From Virgibacillus ihumii (GTDB lineage Bacteria; Bacillota; Bacilli; Bacillales; Amphibacillaceae): 64,000 nt of DNA. This document shows positions 54,256 through 62,896 of the stretch, in pieces (positions within the stretch are counted from its first letter, which is position 1; each line of letters starts with the position of its first letter). The stretch is from NCBI RefSeq assembly GCF_902726655.1, contig NZ_CACVAN010000001.1:1798001-1862000 (forward strand), written 5' to 3'. A model generated the notes under the pieces. The model made no database searches. It was not told the origin of the DNA and saw only the letters and a list, made by a program, of their open reading frames with translations. A program made the position numbers and the translations under genes.

Positions 54256-54726
54256 TTACTTTTTCTTCCGAATCCCGATCACACGGCCCGCTTCTTTTGG
54301 CTTTTCTTCCGGCGTATGCTCAGCAGCCAGCTCTTCCACCTTCGCAAAAACTTCTTCAGGAAACGGTGCCGGACTGCCGGATGTCTGATCAATTCCCATC
54401 AGCATCTGCTCACTGGTTGCAGCACGTTTTCCTTTTTCGCCATACAATTCAAAAAAGACGTGCGCTCGTTTGGCATCATAATCAAGCAGGCTCAAACGAA
54501 CCTCAAAAGGCTCATCCAGCTTCATTTCATCTAAATAACACACGTGATTTTCCAGCGTAAACATTGTGTAGTGTTGAGAATCACGGAAATCTCCGGTCAA
54601 GCCGATCAGATTCATAAATGCATCAACACCCCAGCTGAATGCACGCACATATTCGGCATCATTCATGTGGCCGTTGTAATCAATCCAGTCTTCGCGGACA
54701 ACATCACTCAAGATTACTTTGCTCAT
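54256..54726 (-). CDS. cdhB: Thioesterase, probable betainyl-CoA thioesterase
   Basis: A 156-residue hot-dog-fold protein (VREDWIDYNGHMNDAEYVRAFSWGVDAFM), the 4HBT-type acyl-CoA thioesterase family. Start 54726 follows GGGAGGGACGGTACG, 21 bases after the carnitine dehydrogenase gene. In Pseudomonas carnitine catabolism a small thioesterase next to the dehydrogenase hydrolyses betainyl-CoA to glycine betaine and CoA; same gene order logic here. Function assigned by context and family. Confidence 0.82.
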   Translation of the reverse strand: MSKVILSDVVREDWIDYNGHMNDAEYVRAFSWGVDAFMNLIGLTGDFRDSQHYTMFTLENHVCYLDEMKLDEPFEVRLSLLDYDAKRAHVFFELYGEKGKRAATSEQMLMGIDQTSGSPAPFPEEVFAKVEELAAEHTPEEKPKEAGRVIGIRKKK

Positions 54727-54747
54727 CGTACCGTCCCTCCCGTTCGT

Positions 54748-55713
54748 TTAAAGTTTACCTGTCAAATTAGCGCTTGGCCAGTATTTTTCCAGCAGCTGTT
54801 GCAGTTCAATTAAAAATTCATTACGACGTTCTTCCAGCTTTTCCATTTCAACGCCTGCTGTTTGCTGTTCACAGCCTTCAATTACTTTTTCGGCAAGCTC
54901 ATCCGTTAACTCCGGTGCTTCCAATTTTGTCCATGGCAATTTCAGCGCGGGTCCAAATTGTTCCAATAGATGGCGCATGCCTGCTTTTCCGCCACCCATA
55001 TGCAACGTCATGAAAGGCCCCATCAGAGCCCAACGCAATCCCGGGCCATATACGATCGATGCATCAACTTCCTCAGTGGTTGCGACACCGTCATTTACAA
55101 TGTGCAGCGACTCGCGCCAGATAGCCTCCATCAGCCGGTCAGCGATGTGTCCTTCAATTTCTTTATTGACGATAAGAGGCTTCATGTCAAGTCCGCTGTA
55201 AAACTCTCTTGCGTTTTCAACAAATGCAGCATCCGTTTTCTCACCGCCGACCAGTTCAACCAACGGCATCAAATAAACTGGATTGAATGGATGTGCGACA
55301 ATAACCCGCTCCGGATGATGTTCCGCATCAGCCTGAAGCGTACTTGGCAAAATACCCGATGTGCTTGAGGCAATAACTGCTTCCGCTGGTGCATGCTGAT
55401 CGATATCGGCAATCACGCCTCGTTTCAATCCTTCACGCTCCGGAACACATTCCTGAATAAAATCAGCATTCCCAACAGCTTCTGCGAGATCTTCTTTAAA
55501 AAACAGGTTATCCACGGATGCCGCGTCAGACAGTCCCATCTGCTCCATCGCCGGCCAGGCATGTCGCACAGCCTCCCGCATCCTTTCTTCTGCACCCGGG
55601 GCTGGATCTGTTGCTGTTACCTGATAACCGTTTGCCAGAAACCGGGTAATCCAGCCGTTGCCGATTACGCCAGTTCCAACAACCGTAACCTTCATTATTG
55701 TATTATTCATCAT
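54748..55713 (-). CDS. cdhA: L-carnitine dehydrogenase
   Basis: A 321-residue member of the 3-hydroxyacyl-CoA dehydrogenase family: GTGVIGNGWITRFLANGY for NAD+, the catalytic His in VAHPFNPVYLMPLVELV, and IEGHIADRLMEAIWRE. It oxidises carnitine to 3-dehydrocarnitine. ATG 55713 follows GGAAAGGAAGACTAGC and falls one base after the upstream stop codon. The adjacent BKACE enzyme, thioesterase and osmolyte transporter favour carnitine over hydroxyacyl-CoA as substrate. Confidence 0.88.
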   Translation of the reverse strand: MMNNTIMKVTVVGTGVIGNGWITRFLANGYQVTATDPAPGAEERMREAVRHAWPAMEQMGLSDAASVDNLFFKEDLAEAVGNADFIQECVPEREGLKRGVIADIDQHAPAEAVIASSTSGILPSTLQADAEHHPERVIVAHPFNPVYLMPLVELVGGEKTDAAFVENAREFYSGLDMKPLIVNKEIEGHIADRLMEAIWRESLHIVNDGVATTEEVDASIVYGPGLRWALMGPFMTLHMGGGKAGMRHLLEQFGPALKLPWTKLEAPELTDELAEKVIEGCEQQTAGVEMEKLEERRNEFLIELQQLLEKYWPSANLTGKL

Positions 55714-55714
55714 G

Positions 55715-56608
55715 CTAGTCTTCCTTTCCATTTGGGTTCCGTAAATTTAATAAATCACGTGCCTCGGCTGGTGACATGATGTCGGACCCAAGGCTTTGTA
55801 CGATCCCGAGCGCTTTATCAACCAGCTGTTCATTCGTTGCCAACTGCCCTTTTTTCAAATACAGATTGTCTTCAAGCCCAACACGAACGCTTCCGCCCTG
55901 CAATACAGATTCGGCGACGATCGGCATTTGCATGCGGCCAATCCCGAATGCGGCCCAACGTCCATTTTCAGGGATTCTGCTCTTCATATACGACAACGTC
56001 TCTGCATCAGCTGCCGCTCCCCATGGAATGCCAAGACAAAATTGAAACAGCGGATCACCGTCAATCAGACCTTCCTGCACCAACTGATTGGCAAACCGAA
56101 TTTGTCCGGTATCAAAGCACTCCAGCTCCGGCTTAACGCCGCTGTCCTGTACGAGCTTAGCCTGTTTGCGCAGCCAGTCAGTCGGGCTGACATACAGCAT
56201 GTTTCCAAAGTTAACACTGCCGCAATCGAGCGTACACATTTCCGGAAGTAGTTTTCCAACCGGTTCATGACGTTCTTCCGGTGTTTGAATGTCGGTTCCG
56301 GCACCGCCACGGGTCGGATCTTCCTCGCTCGGAATCCAATCACCGCCGCCACCGGACGTAATATTGATAATCACATCAGTATCCGCTTCACGAATTCGTT
56401 CCACCGTTTCCTGATAAAGATTGACGTCATGGCTTAATTTTCCTGTCTTTGGATCACGGACATGGATATGGGCAATCGTTGCACCCGCTTTTGCAGCTTT
56501 AATCGCTGAGTCCGCTATTTCTTTCGGGGTAACCGGCACATGTGGACTTTTTTCAGTCGTTTCTCCGGCACCTGTTACCGCACATGATAAAATCACTTTT
56601 TTATTCAT
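55715..56608 (-). CDS. cdhC: 3-dehydrocarnitine-cleaving enzyme (BKACE/DUF849 family)
   Basis: A 297-residue beta-keto acid cleavage enzyme with the zinc His pair in IAHIHVRDPKTGKLS, SGGGGDWIP and the C-terminal SVRVGLEDNLYL segment. It reacts 3-dehydrocarnitine with acetyl-CoA to give betainyl-CoA and acetoacetate. Start 56608 follows AGGAGGAATTCAA and overlaps the regulator's stop by four bases. With the dehydrogenase and thioesterase it completes carnitine to glycine betaine. Confidence 0.9.
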   Translation of the reverse strand: MNKKVILSCAVTGAGETTEKSPHVPVTPKEIADSAIKAAKAGATIAHIHVRDPKTGKLSHDVNLYQETVERIREADTDVIINITSGGGGDWIPSEEDPTRGGAGTDIQTPEERHEPVGKLLPEMCTLDCGSVNFGNMLYVSPTDWLRKQAKLVQDSGVKPELECFDTGQIRFANQLVQEGLIDGDPLFQFCLGIPWGAAADAETLSYMKSRIPENGRWAAFGIGRMQMPIVAESVLQGGSVRVGLEDNLYLKKGQLATNEQLVDKALGIVQSLGSDIMSPAEARDLLNLRNPNGKED

Positions 56609-57147
56609 TTGAATTCCTCCTGTTTTTTTGGTACGTATTTAAAGATTTCGCCGCTTTCAAAGTGTACGATTAACCGGCGAATCCAGTCATAATAATTCAT
56701 CCACTCATACGCTTCTTCCAAATATTCATTAACCAACTGCTCATCCGCAGCCGATAATTCCGATTGTTTTTCCTGTATCTGCTTCAGGCTGTGCATCAAT
56801 TTCTGCTCAAACTGTTTGTTCCGCTTAATCGCCTTTTTCCAGGTCGAAGTAAATAACGAAATAAATGTTTCATAATAATCCTGTTCCACCTGGTATAAGT
56901 CTTTGCGAATCCCCGGTTTAAATACACGTTCGGCAATATTCAACTCCATCATTTCCCGGACAACCTGACTCATGCGCATTTTACTCATACCGGTCTCAGC
57001 AGACAGTTCATCCAGCATCATTGGCTCGCGATTCATATAAATCGTGCCAAGAACACGCCCAACGGTTGGGGATACGCCAAAAGCATGCATATTATCGATC
57101 AATTTTTCAATAAATTGCTGCTTCACACCATAAACTTGTTCGTCCAT
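56605..57147 (-). CDS. GbsR/OpcR-type (MarR-like) regulator
   Basis: A 180-residue winged-helix protein: helix-turn-helix about residues 35-80 (MLDELSAETGMSKMRMSQVVREMMELNIAERVF) and a long helical C-terminal part, like the choline-sensing GbsR and related OpcR of Bacillus. It is first in the carnitine operon, overlaps cdhC by four bases and is divergent from opuC-type genes; those are precisely the kind of targets GbsR and OpcR control. ATG 57147 follows AAAGGGGA. Inducer here may be carnitine or a relative. Confidence 0.87.
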   Translation of the reverse strand: MDEQVYGVKQQFIEKLIDNMHAFGVSPTVGRVLGTIYMNREPMMLDELSAETGMSKMRMSQVVREMMELNIAERVFKPGIRKDLYQVEQDYYETFISLFTSTWKKAIKRNKQFEQKLMHSLKQIQEKQSELSAADEQLVNEYLEEAYEWMNYYDWIRRLIVHFESGEIFKYVPKKQEEFK

Positions 57148-57260
57148 CACAATCCCCTTTCCAAACGTCTTTTCGTACTATATCACAGGATAAAAATTCT
57201 TCAAAAAATCGTTTTGGCATGAATTTTAAAGAATATACGAGCAAATTTGAGCATATCGAT

Positions 57261-57321
57261 TATAAACTTTATAAACAAAAAAGTTTATATATTTTACGAG
57301 TTTTACAAAACACATTATATT
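57261..57321. promoter_or_regulatory. GbsR-type operator and promoter of the osmolyte transporter
   Basis: TATAAACTTT (57261-57270) and AAAGTTTATA (57280-57289) are perfect 10-base arms. Just downstream lie -35 TTTACG (57293) and -10 TATATT (57316) spaced by 17. A dimer bound here could control both divergent operons. Confidence 0.65.
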
Positions 57322-57455
57322 AGATACGCTGTAAAAGTTCTCAGAGGTGAGGAACGGCTCACACCCAAATAGTACGTCCAAAACAAACAGTCTGTTACAT
57401 TGTTATTTCATTCAATCCCTAAATGGATCATCAAAATTACGGAGGTGGCATTTAC

Positions 57456-58598
57456 TTGCTGACATTTCAAGATGTTTCAAAAGTATACAACGGAACAAAA
57501 AAAGCAGTTGAAAATATGACATTGGAAGTGGAAAAAGGAGAATTTATCGTCTTTATCGGCCCAAGTGGCTGTGGAAAAACGACAACAATGAAAATGATTA
57601 ACCGATTAATTGAGCCGACCGATGGAACAATCTCCATTGAAGGTGAAAATATTCTGGATAAAGATCCCGTGGAACTAAGACGGGAAATCGGCTATGTGAT
57701 CCAGCAGATTGGACTTTTCCCGCATATGACCATCCAGGAAAATATTTCACTCGTCCCTAAACTTTTAAAATGGCCTGAGGACAAGCGCCGAAAACGAGCT
57801 GAAGAATTGCTCGAACTGGTTAACATGGATGCTCAATTCCTTGATCGATTCCCGCATGAACTAAGCGGCGGACAGCAACAGCGAATTGGCGTACTGCGGG
57901 CACTGGCTGCGGATCCTCCCCTTATTTTAATGGACGAACCATTTGGCGCACTTGACCCAATCACACGGGATTCACTGCAGGAGGAATTTAAAAAACTGCA
58001 GCAGTCCCTCGGCAAAACGATTGTCTTTGTTACCCATGATATGGATGAAGCACTCGAACTGGCTGACCGAATTGTCATCATGCGCGACGGTGAGCTTGTT
58101 CAGGTAGGATCACCGGATGAAATTATGCGGAACCCGGTCAACGAATTTGTGGAACAATTCATCGGAAAAGATCGTCTTATTCAAGCACAGCCAAATATCC
58201 AGACAGTCGAGCAAATCATGAATCATGACCCAATCACCATCAAGATGGAGCAGACACTTGCCGAAGCCATCCAAATTATGAAAGATAAACGGGTCGACAC
58301 ACTGCTTGCAGTTGATGAAAAGGAAAAACTAAAAGGATATATTGATATTGAAATAATCGACCAGAACCATACGAAAAATACACTCGTCAAAGAAGTCGTT
58401 AACTCGGAGATCTATACGGTTGAAGAAGGAACGTTACTGCGTGATTCCATTCACCGGATTTTGCGTAAAGGGATTAAAAACATCCCGGTTGTCGACAACA
58501 AACAAACACTGCTTGGTATTGTTACACGTGCCAGCCTGGCTGATATTGTCTACGATACAATCTGGGGCGAAACGGAAACTGCACAATCAGCAGGTTAA
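57456..58598 (+). CDS. opuCA: Osmoprotectant ABC transporter ATP-binding subunit
   Basis: A 380-residue ATPase, the length of Bacillus OpuCA. Walker A GPSGCGKTT, signature LSGGQQQR, Walker B LILMDEPFGALD and the switch His in VTHDMDEA are complete; two CBS domains (about 245-375) follow, as in osmotically gated transporters. TTG 57456 follows GGAGGTGG; a longer ATG frame has no ribosome site. First of four genes forming a complete OpuC/OpuB-type importer for carnitine, choline or betaines. Confidence 0.94.
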   Translation: MLTFQDVSKVYNGTKKAVENMTLEVEKGEFIVFIGPSGCGKTTTMKMINRLIEPTDGTISIEGENILDKDPVELRREIGYVIQQIGLFPHMTIQENISLVPKLLKWPEDKRRKRAEELLELVNMDAQFLDRFPHELSGGQQQRIGVLRALAADPPLILMDEPFGALDPITRDSLQEEFKKLQQSLGKTIVFVTHDMDEALELADRIVIMRDGELVQVGSPDEIMRNPVNEFVEQFIGKDRLIQAQPNIQTVEQIMNHDPITIKMEQTLAEAIQIMKDKRVDTLLAVDEKEKLKGYIDIEIIDQNHTKNTLVKEVVNSEIYTVEEGTLLRDSIHRILRKGIKNIPVVDNKQTLLGIVTRASLADIVYDTIWGETETAQSAG

Positions 58599-58616
58599 TG
58601 AAAGGAGATGACACGA

Positions 58617-59261
58617 TTGCTTGATTTCTTAGCCAATAATGGTACACAGCTTTTAATGAAAACATGGGAACATTTTTATATTTCACTTAGCGCCGTGGTA
58701 TTAGGCATTCTTGTGGCAGTGCCACTTGGAATTTTACTGACGCGCACACCTAAAGTTGCCGGTTTTGTAATTGGAACTGTCGGAGTCGTCCAGACCTTTC
58801 CAAGCCTTGCAATTCTTGCGTTTTTCATTCCAATTCTAGGTGTTGGTAAAATACCGGCGATTGCAGCTCTGTTCTTCTATTCGATGCTGCCAATTCTCCG
58901 CAACACCTTTACCGGCGTGAAAGACGTCAATAAAAGTCTGCTGGAAGCCGGGAGCGGTATGGGCATGAGCAGCTGGCAGCGGGTTATGCATGTCGAACTG
59001 CCGCTTGCAACACCAGTAATAATGGCTGGCATTCGGGTTTCCACTGTCTATTTAATCGGCTGGGCAACACTTGCTTCGTTTATCGGAGCCGGCGGTCTCG
59101 GTGACTACATTTTTAACGGACTTAATTTATACCGGACTGATTTGATCCTTGCAGGTGCCATCCCGGTTACATTAATGGCATTGTTAACCGATTTACTCTT
59201 TGGATACCTGGAAGGTCGTCTGACACCGAACGGGATAAAAGATCAACAGGATGCAGCATAG
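58617..59261 (+). CDS. opuCB: Osmoprotectant ABC transporter permease
   Basis: About 214 residues with five or six membrane helices and the EAA-type loop [32 protein letters not shown] that contacts the ATPase. TTG 58617 follows AAAGGAG at proper spacing; the ATG at 58608 is too close to it. It forms the channel with opuCD. Confidence 0.93.
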   Translation: MLDFLANNGTQLLMKTWEHFYISLSAVVLGILVAVPLGILLTRTPKVAGFVIGTVGVVQTFPSLAILAFFIPILGVGKIPAIAALFFYSMLPILRNTFTGVKDVNKSLLEAGSGMGMSSWQRVMHVELPLATPVIMAGIRVSTVYLIGWATLASFIGAGGLGDYIFNGLNLYRTDLILAGAIPVTLMALLTDLLFGYLEGRLTPNGIKDQQDAA

Positions 59262-59282
59262 GAAAGGAGAGAAAACGATACC

Positions 59283-60203
59283 GTGAAATCTACAACTATT
59301 AAATCATTTGTCATACTGCTGATTTCACTCGTATTGCTAAGCGGCTGTTCACTTCCGGGCTTAAGCGGGCCAAAGGATAAAACGGTAACAGTCGGTACGC
59401 TGGGTACAGCAGAATCAGCAATTATGGGGAATATGGTCAGTTTGATGATTGAACACTATACAGACCTTCAGACCGAATTAATCACCAACATGGGTTCATC
59501 TACCGTACAGCATAAAGCCATGACCAACGGGGAAGTTGACATTACGGCTACGAGGTACACCGGTACAGACCTTGTCGGTGCACTCGGTATGGAACCAATT
59601 AAAGATCCGGACAAAGCGATGAAAATTGTGAAACGGGAATTTAAACAGCGATTTAATCAGACATGGTTTGATTCGTACGGTTTTGCCAATTCCTATGCGT
59701 TTACTGTAAAGGCTGAATTGGCAAAAAAGGAAAACCTTAAAACCGTATCAGATTTAAAAGCTATTGCGGACGAGCTTCGACTTGGTGTCGACAGTGCCTG
59801 GATCAGAAGGCCGGGTGTCGGGTATGAATCCTTTAAAAAAACATACGGATTTGCATTTAACCGCATTTTTCCGATGTCAATCGGGCTTGTCTATAAAGCA
59901 GTGGAAAGCGGTGAAATGGATGTCGTGCTTGCCTACACAACAGATGGACGACTGGAAGCTTTTGATCTTGTCACATTAAAAGATAATAAACATCTATTTC
60001 CACCGTACGACGCGTCACCGGTTGCCAGGAATGAAGTACTGAACAAACACCCGGAACTCCGGGATATTTTGCAGAAGCTCAGCGGCACCATCAGCACGGA
60101 AAAGATGCGCCGGCTGAACTATCTTGCCAACGTAAAAATGAAGGAACCACAAGTTGTTGCAAAAGATTTTCTTGAGAAAAATAACTACTTTGAAGATAAA
60201 TAA
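59283..60203 (+). CDS. opuCC: Osmoprotectant-binding lipoprotein
   Basis: A 306-residue lipoprotein: signal LLISLVLLSGC with lipidated Cys at about residue 21, then a type II substrate-binding fold (VTVGTLGTAESAIMGNM, TRYTGTDLVGALGM). GTG 59283 follows AGGAGAG. It captures the betaine-type ligand outside the membrane. Aromatic residues needed for quaternary ammonium binding are plentiful but not individually assigned. Confidence 0.92.
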   Translation: MKSTTIKSFVILLISLVLLSGCSLPGLSGPKDKTVTVGTLGTAESAIMGNMVSLMIEHYTDLQTELITNMGSSTVQHKAMTNGEVDITATRYTGTDLVGALGMEPIKDPDKAMKIVKREFKQRFNQTWFDSYGFANSYAFTVKAELAKKENLKTVSDLKAIADELRLGVDSAWIRRPGVGYESFKKTYGFAFNRIFPMSIGLVYKAVESGEMDVVLAYTTDGRLEAFDLVTLKDNKHLFPPYDASPVARNEVLNKHPELRDILQKLSGTISTEKMRRLNYLANVKMKEPQVVAKDFLEKNNYFEDK

Positions 60204-60218
60204 CAGGAGGTGACACAT

Positions 60219-60893
60219 TTGGAACTAATTCAGGATTTATGGACGTATTACGCTCAGAACTTCGGGTATGTATGGGAAGAATTCATCCGACATTTTCTGA
60301 TGTCGGCATACGGGGTGCTGTTTGCTGCTATCATTGCGATTCCAGCAGGCATTTTCATTTCGCGGCACGCCAAACTCAGCACATTTGTAATTTCACTGAC
60401 AAACATCATTCAAACGATACCTGCCTTGGCAATGCTGGCTGTCTTGATGCTTGTAATGGGGCTTGGTGCGACAACAGTTGTATTTGCGCTGTTTTTATAT
60501 TCCATCCTGCCTATTCTGAAAAACACCTATACCGGCATGCAAAATATCGATAGTGCATTGTTGGAATCAGGACGTGGAATGGGCATGAATAAATTCCAGG
60601 TACTGCGGATGGTCGAACTACCCCTTGCATTATCCGTTATTATGGCTGGACTTCGGACAGCACTCGTCATCGCAATCGGGATTGCCACGATCGGTACATT
60701 TATCGGTGCCGGTGGTCTTGGTGACATTATCATTCGCGGGACAAACGCCACGAACGGTGCACCAATTATTTTAGCCGGTGCAATTCCAACCGCTGTCATG
60801 GCAATTATTGCCGACATAGGGATGGGCTGGCTTGAGAAGGTCCTTTCCCCTGTCAAAGGAAAAAGTTTAAAAAACAAGCAGGAAGCTGCGTAA
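60219..60893 (+). CDS. opuCD: Osmoprotectant ABC transporter permease
   Basis: About 224 residues with a permease EAA loop (LLESGRGMGMNKFQVLRMVELPLALSVIMAGLR) and about six helices. TTG 60219 is best spaced from AGGAGG; GTG 60210 is immediately next to it. Last of the four transporter genes; a GC-rich hairpin follows. Confidence 0.92.
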   Translation: MELIQDLWTYYAQNFGYVWEEFIRHFLMSAYGVLFAAIIAIPAGIFISRHAKLSTFVISLTNIIQTIPALAMLAVLMLVMGLGATTVVFALFLYSILPILKNTYTGMQNIDSALLESGRGMGMNKFQVLRMVELPLALSVIMAGLRTALVIAIGIATIGTFIGAGGLGDIIIRGTNATNGAPIILAGAIPTAVMAIIADIGMGWLEKVLSPVKGKSLKNKQEAA

Positions 60894-60909
60894 CTACGCT
60901 CAAGATAAC

Positions 60910-60938
60910 ATTCCCGGACCCAAATAATGGCCGGGAAT
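60910..60938 (+). terminator. Hairpin between opuCD and the hydrolase gene
   Basis: ATTCCCGG pairs with CCGGGAAT around 13 bases. No T-run follows, so transcription may continue into the hydrolase gene. Confidence 0.45.
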
Positions 60939-60960
60939 CCTGTTTAGGAGGAGAAGTTTT

Positions 60961-62712
60961 ATGCAAATCATTCTTGACAAAAATGTCGCCTGCACATTGC
61001 GTGATGGGACTATACTTTATGCTGATATTTACCGACCTGGAGAGGAAGGCGAATTTCCGGTTCTGCTGACACGGCTGCCGTACGGAAAAGATCTGCCGTT
61101 TTATTCCCACCGCTACCTGGATACAAACCGGCTGGTGCAAAACGGGTACGTCGTGATTATTCAGGATGTTCGCGGCCGTTTTGAATCGGAAGGAGAATTT
61201 GTACCGTTCATCAATGAAGCAAAAGATGGTTATGATGCAGTCGAATGGGCAGCTGCATTACCGTATTCAACCGGAAAAGTCGGCATGTTCGGATTATCCT
61301 ACTACGGCTTTACCCAGCTTGCTGCAGCCGCTGAACGCCCGCCACATTTAGAAGCTATTTTTCCCGCCCAGAGTCTGAACGACCCGCGGCGCGGCAATAT
61401 GTATCATAACGGAGCATATGGACTTGGAACAGCAGAAACATGGGCATTGGAATCAATTGTTCCGGACAAGCTGAAACGAAAGTATGGGTCCGGCACGGAA
61501 AACTATCAGAAAATGATACGGAAAACTGCAGACTTTATGAATCATATCAGCGAATGGTACAGCTACAAACCGATCAATGAATGGACGCCATTGAAAGAAC
61601 TGAAAGTCACCGATTATTTCTTTGAGCAGTTGGAACTGGATTTAAATGACAGCCACTGGGACAAAGCAAGTGTTTTTCATCGTTATAAAGAAATGGACGT
61701 TCCAGCCTACCATGTTGCTGGATGGTATGATTCATTGCTGCAGTCCACACTGGAAAATTATGTGGAAATGGACAAGCAGGGAAACCATCAGCAAAAGCTG
61801 ATCATTGGACCATGGGCGCACGGCGATTTCAAGTCAGTTATTGGCGAACGCAATTTTGGGGTTCACGCTTCTGAAGATTGGATTGATTTAGAAAATGACT
61901 TGACTGGTCTGCATCTTGACTGGTTCGATCACTGGCTTAAAAATGAATCATCCAAAATTATTGAGGAGCCGACTGTAAAACTTTTTGTGATGGGGACCAA
62001 TCAGTGGCGGAATGAACAAGAATGGCCGCTTGCCCGAACGCAGTACACCCCATTCTATTTACACAGCCGCGGTCAGGCAAACTCCCGCTCCGGGAACGGA
62101 ACATTATCATTTGCAAAACCCGGAGAGGAAGCGGCCGATTCGTTTATTCATAACCCGGAACACCCTGTCCCGACAAATGGAGGCGGAACACTGTACGATG
62201 GCGTTCAAACAACCGGACCACAGGATCAGAAAGCAATTGAAAATCGCGATGATGTCCTTGTCTACACATCAGAAAAATTAGACAAGCAGCTGGAAGTGAC
62301 TGGTCCGGTAAAAGTAAGGTTATGGGCTGCAACCGATGCACCAGACACTGATTTTACTGCTAAATTAGTAGACGTTTTCCCGGACGGAACCGCATTTAAT
62401 TTAACTGACGGCATTGTCCGTGCCCGCTACCGTAACGGGTACACACCAGAACCGGATCTAAATGGTGAGGTTGTTAAGTATGAAATTGATTTATGGGCTA
62501 CAAGCAACGTATTTCTGCCGGATCACCAAATCAGAATCGAAATCGCATCCAGTAATTTCCCGCGATTTGATGTGAATCCGAATACCGGAAGAACGATGCT
62601 GAACAGCACGGAAACGAGGCCGGCACAACAGACGATTTATCATAGTGCGGAATATCCGTCGCATGTTGTGTTGCCGGTGATACCGGGTAGTGGTGCTGAC
62701 TCCAAAGAGTAA
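60961..62712 (+). CDS. CocE/NonD-family alpha/beta hydrolase
   Basis: A 583-residue X-Pro dipeptidyl-peptidase-like hydrolase: the oxyanion/substrate N-terminus with IIQDVRGRFESEGEF, nucleophile Ser in GLSYYGFTQ, Asp in HVAGWYDSLLQ and His in IGPWAHGDF, then a C-terminal jelly-roll domain. No signal peptide, so cytoplasmic. ATG 60961 follows AGGAGGAGAAG. Located directly after an osmolyte importer and beside carnitine catabolism, it may hydrolyse an imported ester such as an acylcarnitine or choline ester; a peptide substrate is equally possible. Confidence 0.88.
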   Translation: MQIILDKNVACTLRDGTILYADIYRPGEEGEFPVLLTRLPYGKDLPFYSHRYLDTNRLVQNGYVVIIQDVRGRFESEGEFVPFINEAKDGYDAVEWAAALPYSTGKVGMFGLSYYGFTQLAAAAERPPHLEAIFPAQSLNDPRRGNMYHNGAYGLGTAETWALESIVPDKLKRKYGSGTENYQKMIRKTADFMNHISEWYSYKPINEWTPLKELKVTDYFFEQLELDLNDSHWDKASVFHRYKEMDVPAYHVAGWYDSLLQSTLENYVEMDKQGNHQQKLIIGPWAHGDFKSVIGERNFGVHASEDWIDLENDLTGLHLDWFDHWLKNESSKIIEEPTVKLFVMGTNQWRNEQEWPLARTQYTPFYLHSRGQANSRSGNGTLSFAKPGEEAADSFIHNPEHPVPTNGGGTLYDGVQTTGPQDQKAIENRDDVLVYTSEKLDKQLEVTGPVKVRLWAATDAPDTDFTAKLVDVFPDGTAFNLTDGIVRARYRNGYTPEPDLNGEVVKYEIDLWATSNVFLPDHQIRIEIASSNFPRFDVNPNTGRTMLNSTETRPAQQTIYHSAEYPSHVVLPVIPGSGADSKE

Positions 62713-62736
62713 AGATTAGGGCTAAACAGGCATTGT

Positions 62737-62862
62737 CGATCGAGTGAGAACCTTTCCCGATCGACCTGGAGGTTTCCTCGATCGAGTGAGAACCTTTCCC
62801 GATCGACCTGGAGGTTTCCTCGATCGAGTTAGCACCTCTCCCGATCGACCTGGGGCCCTCAC
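62737..62862. repeat. Three tandem 42-nt repeats, each two 21-nt halves
   Basis: Units start at 62737, 62779 and 62821; the first two are identical and the third differs at several positions. Each is made of two 21-base halves both starting CGATCGA. The array fills most of the 184-base spacer between two convergent genes. Confidence 0.9.
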
Positions 62863-62896
62863 GCTTTTCAAGTAAAAGAAGAACGGCTGCTGTCCG

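Noticed and set aside
53886..54560. Reading frames with heptapeptide repeats
   Set aside because: The 21-nt repeat is a multiple of three, which creates artificial heptapeptides; one frame runs antisense through the thioesterase gene.
62737..62862. CRISPR array
   Set aside because: The 42-nt units are directly abutting with no unique spacers, and no cas genes are nearby.
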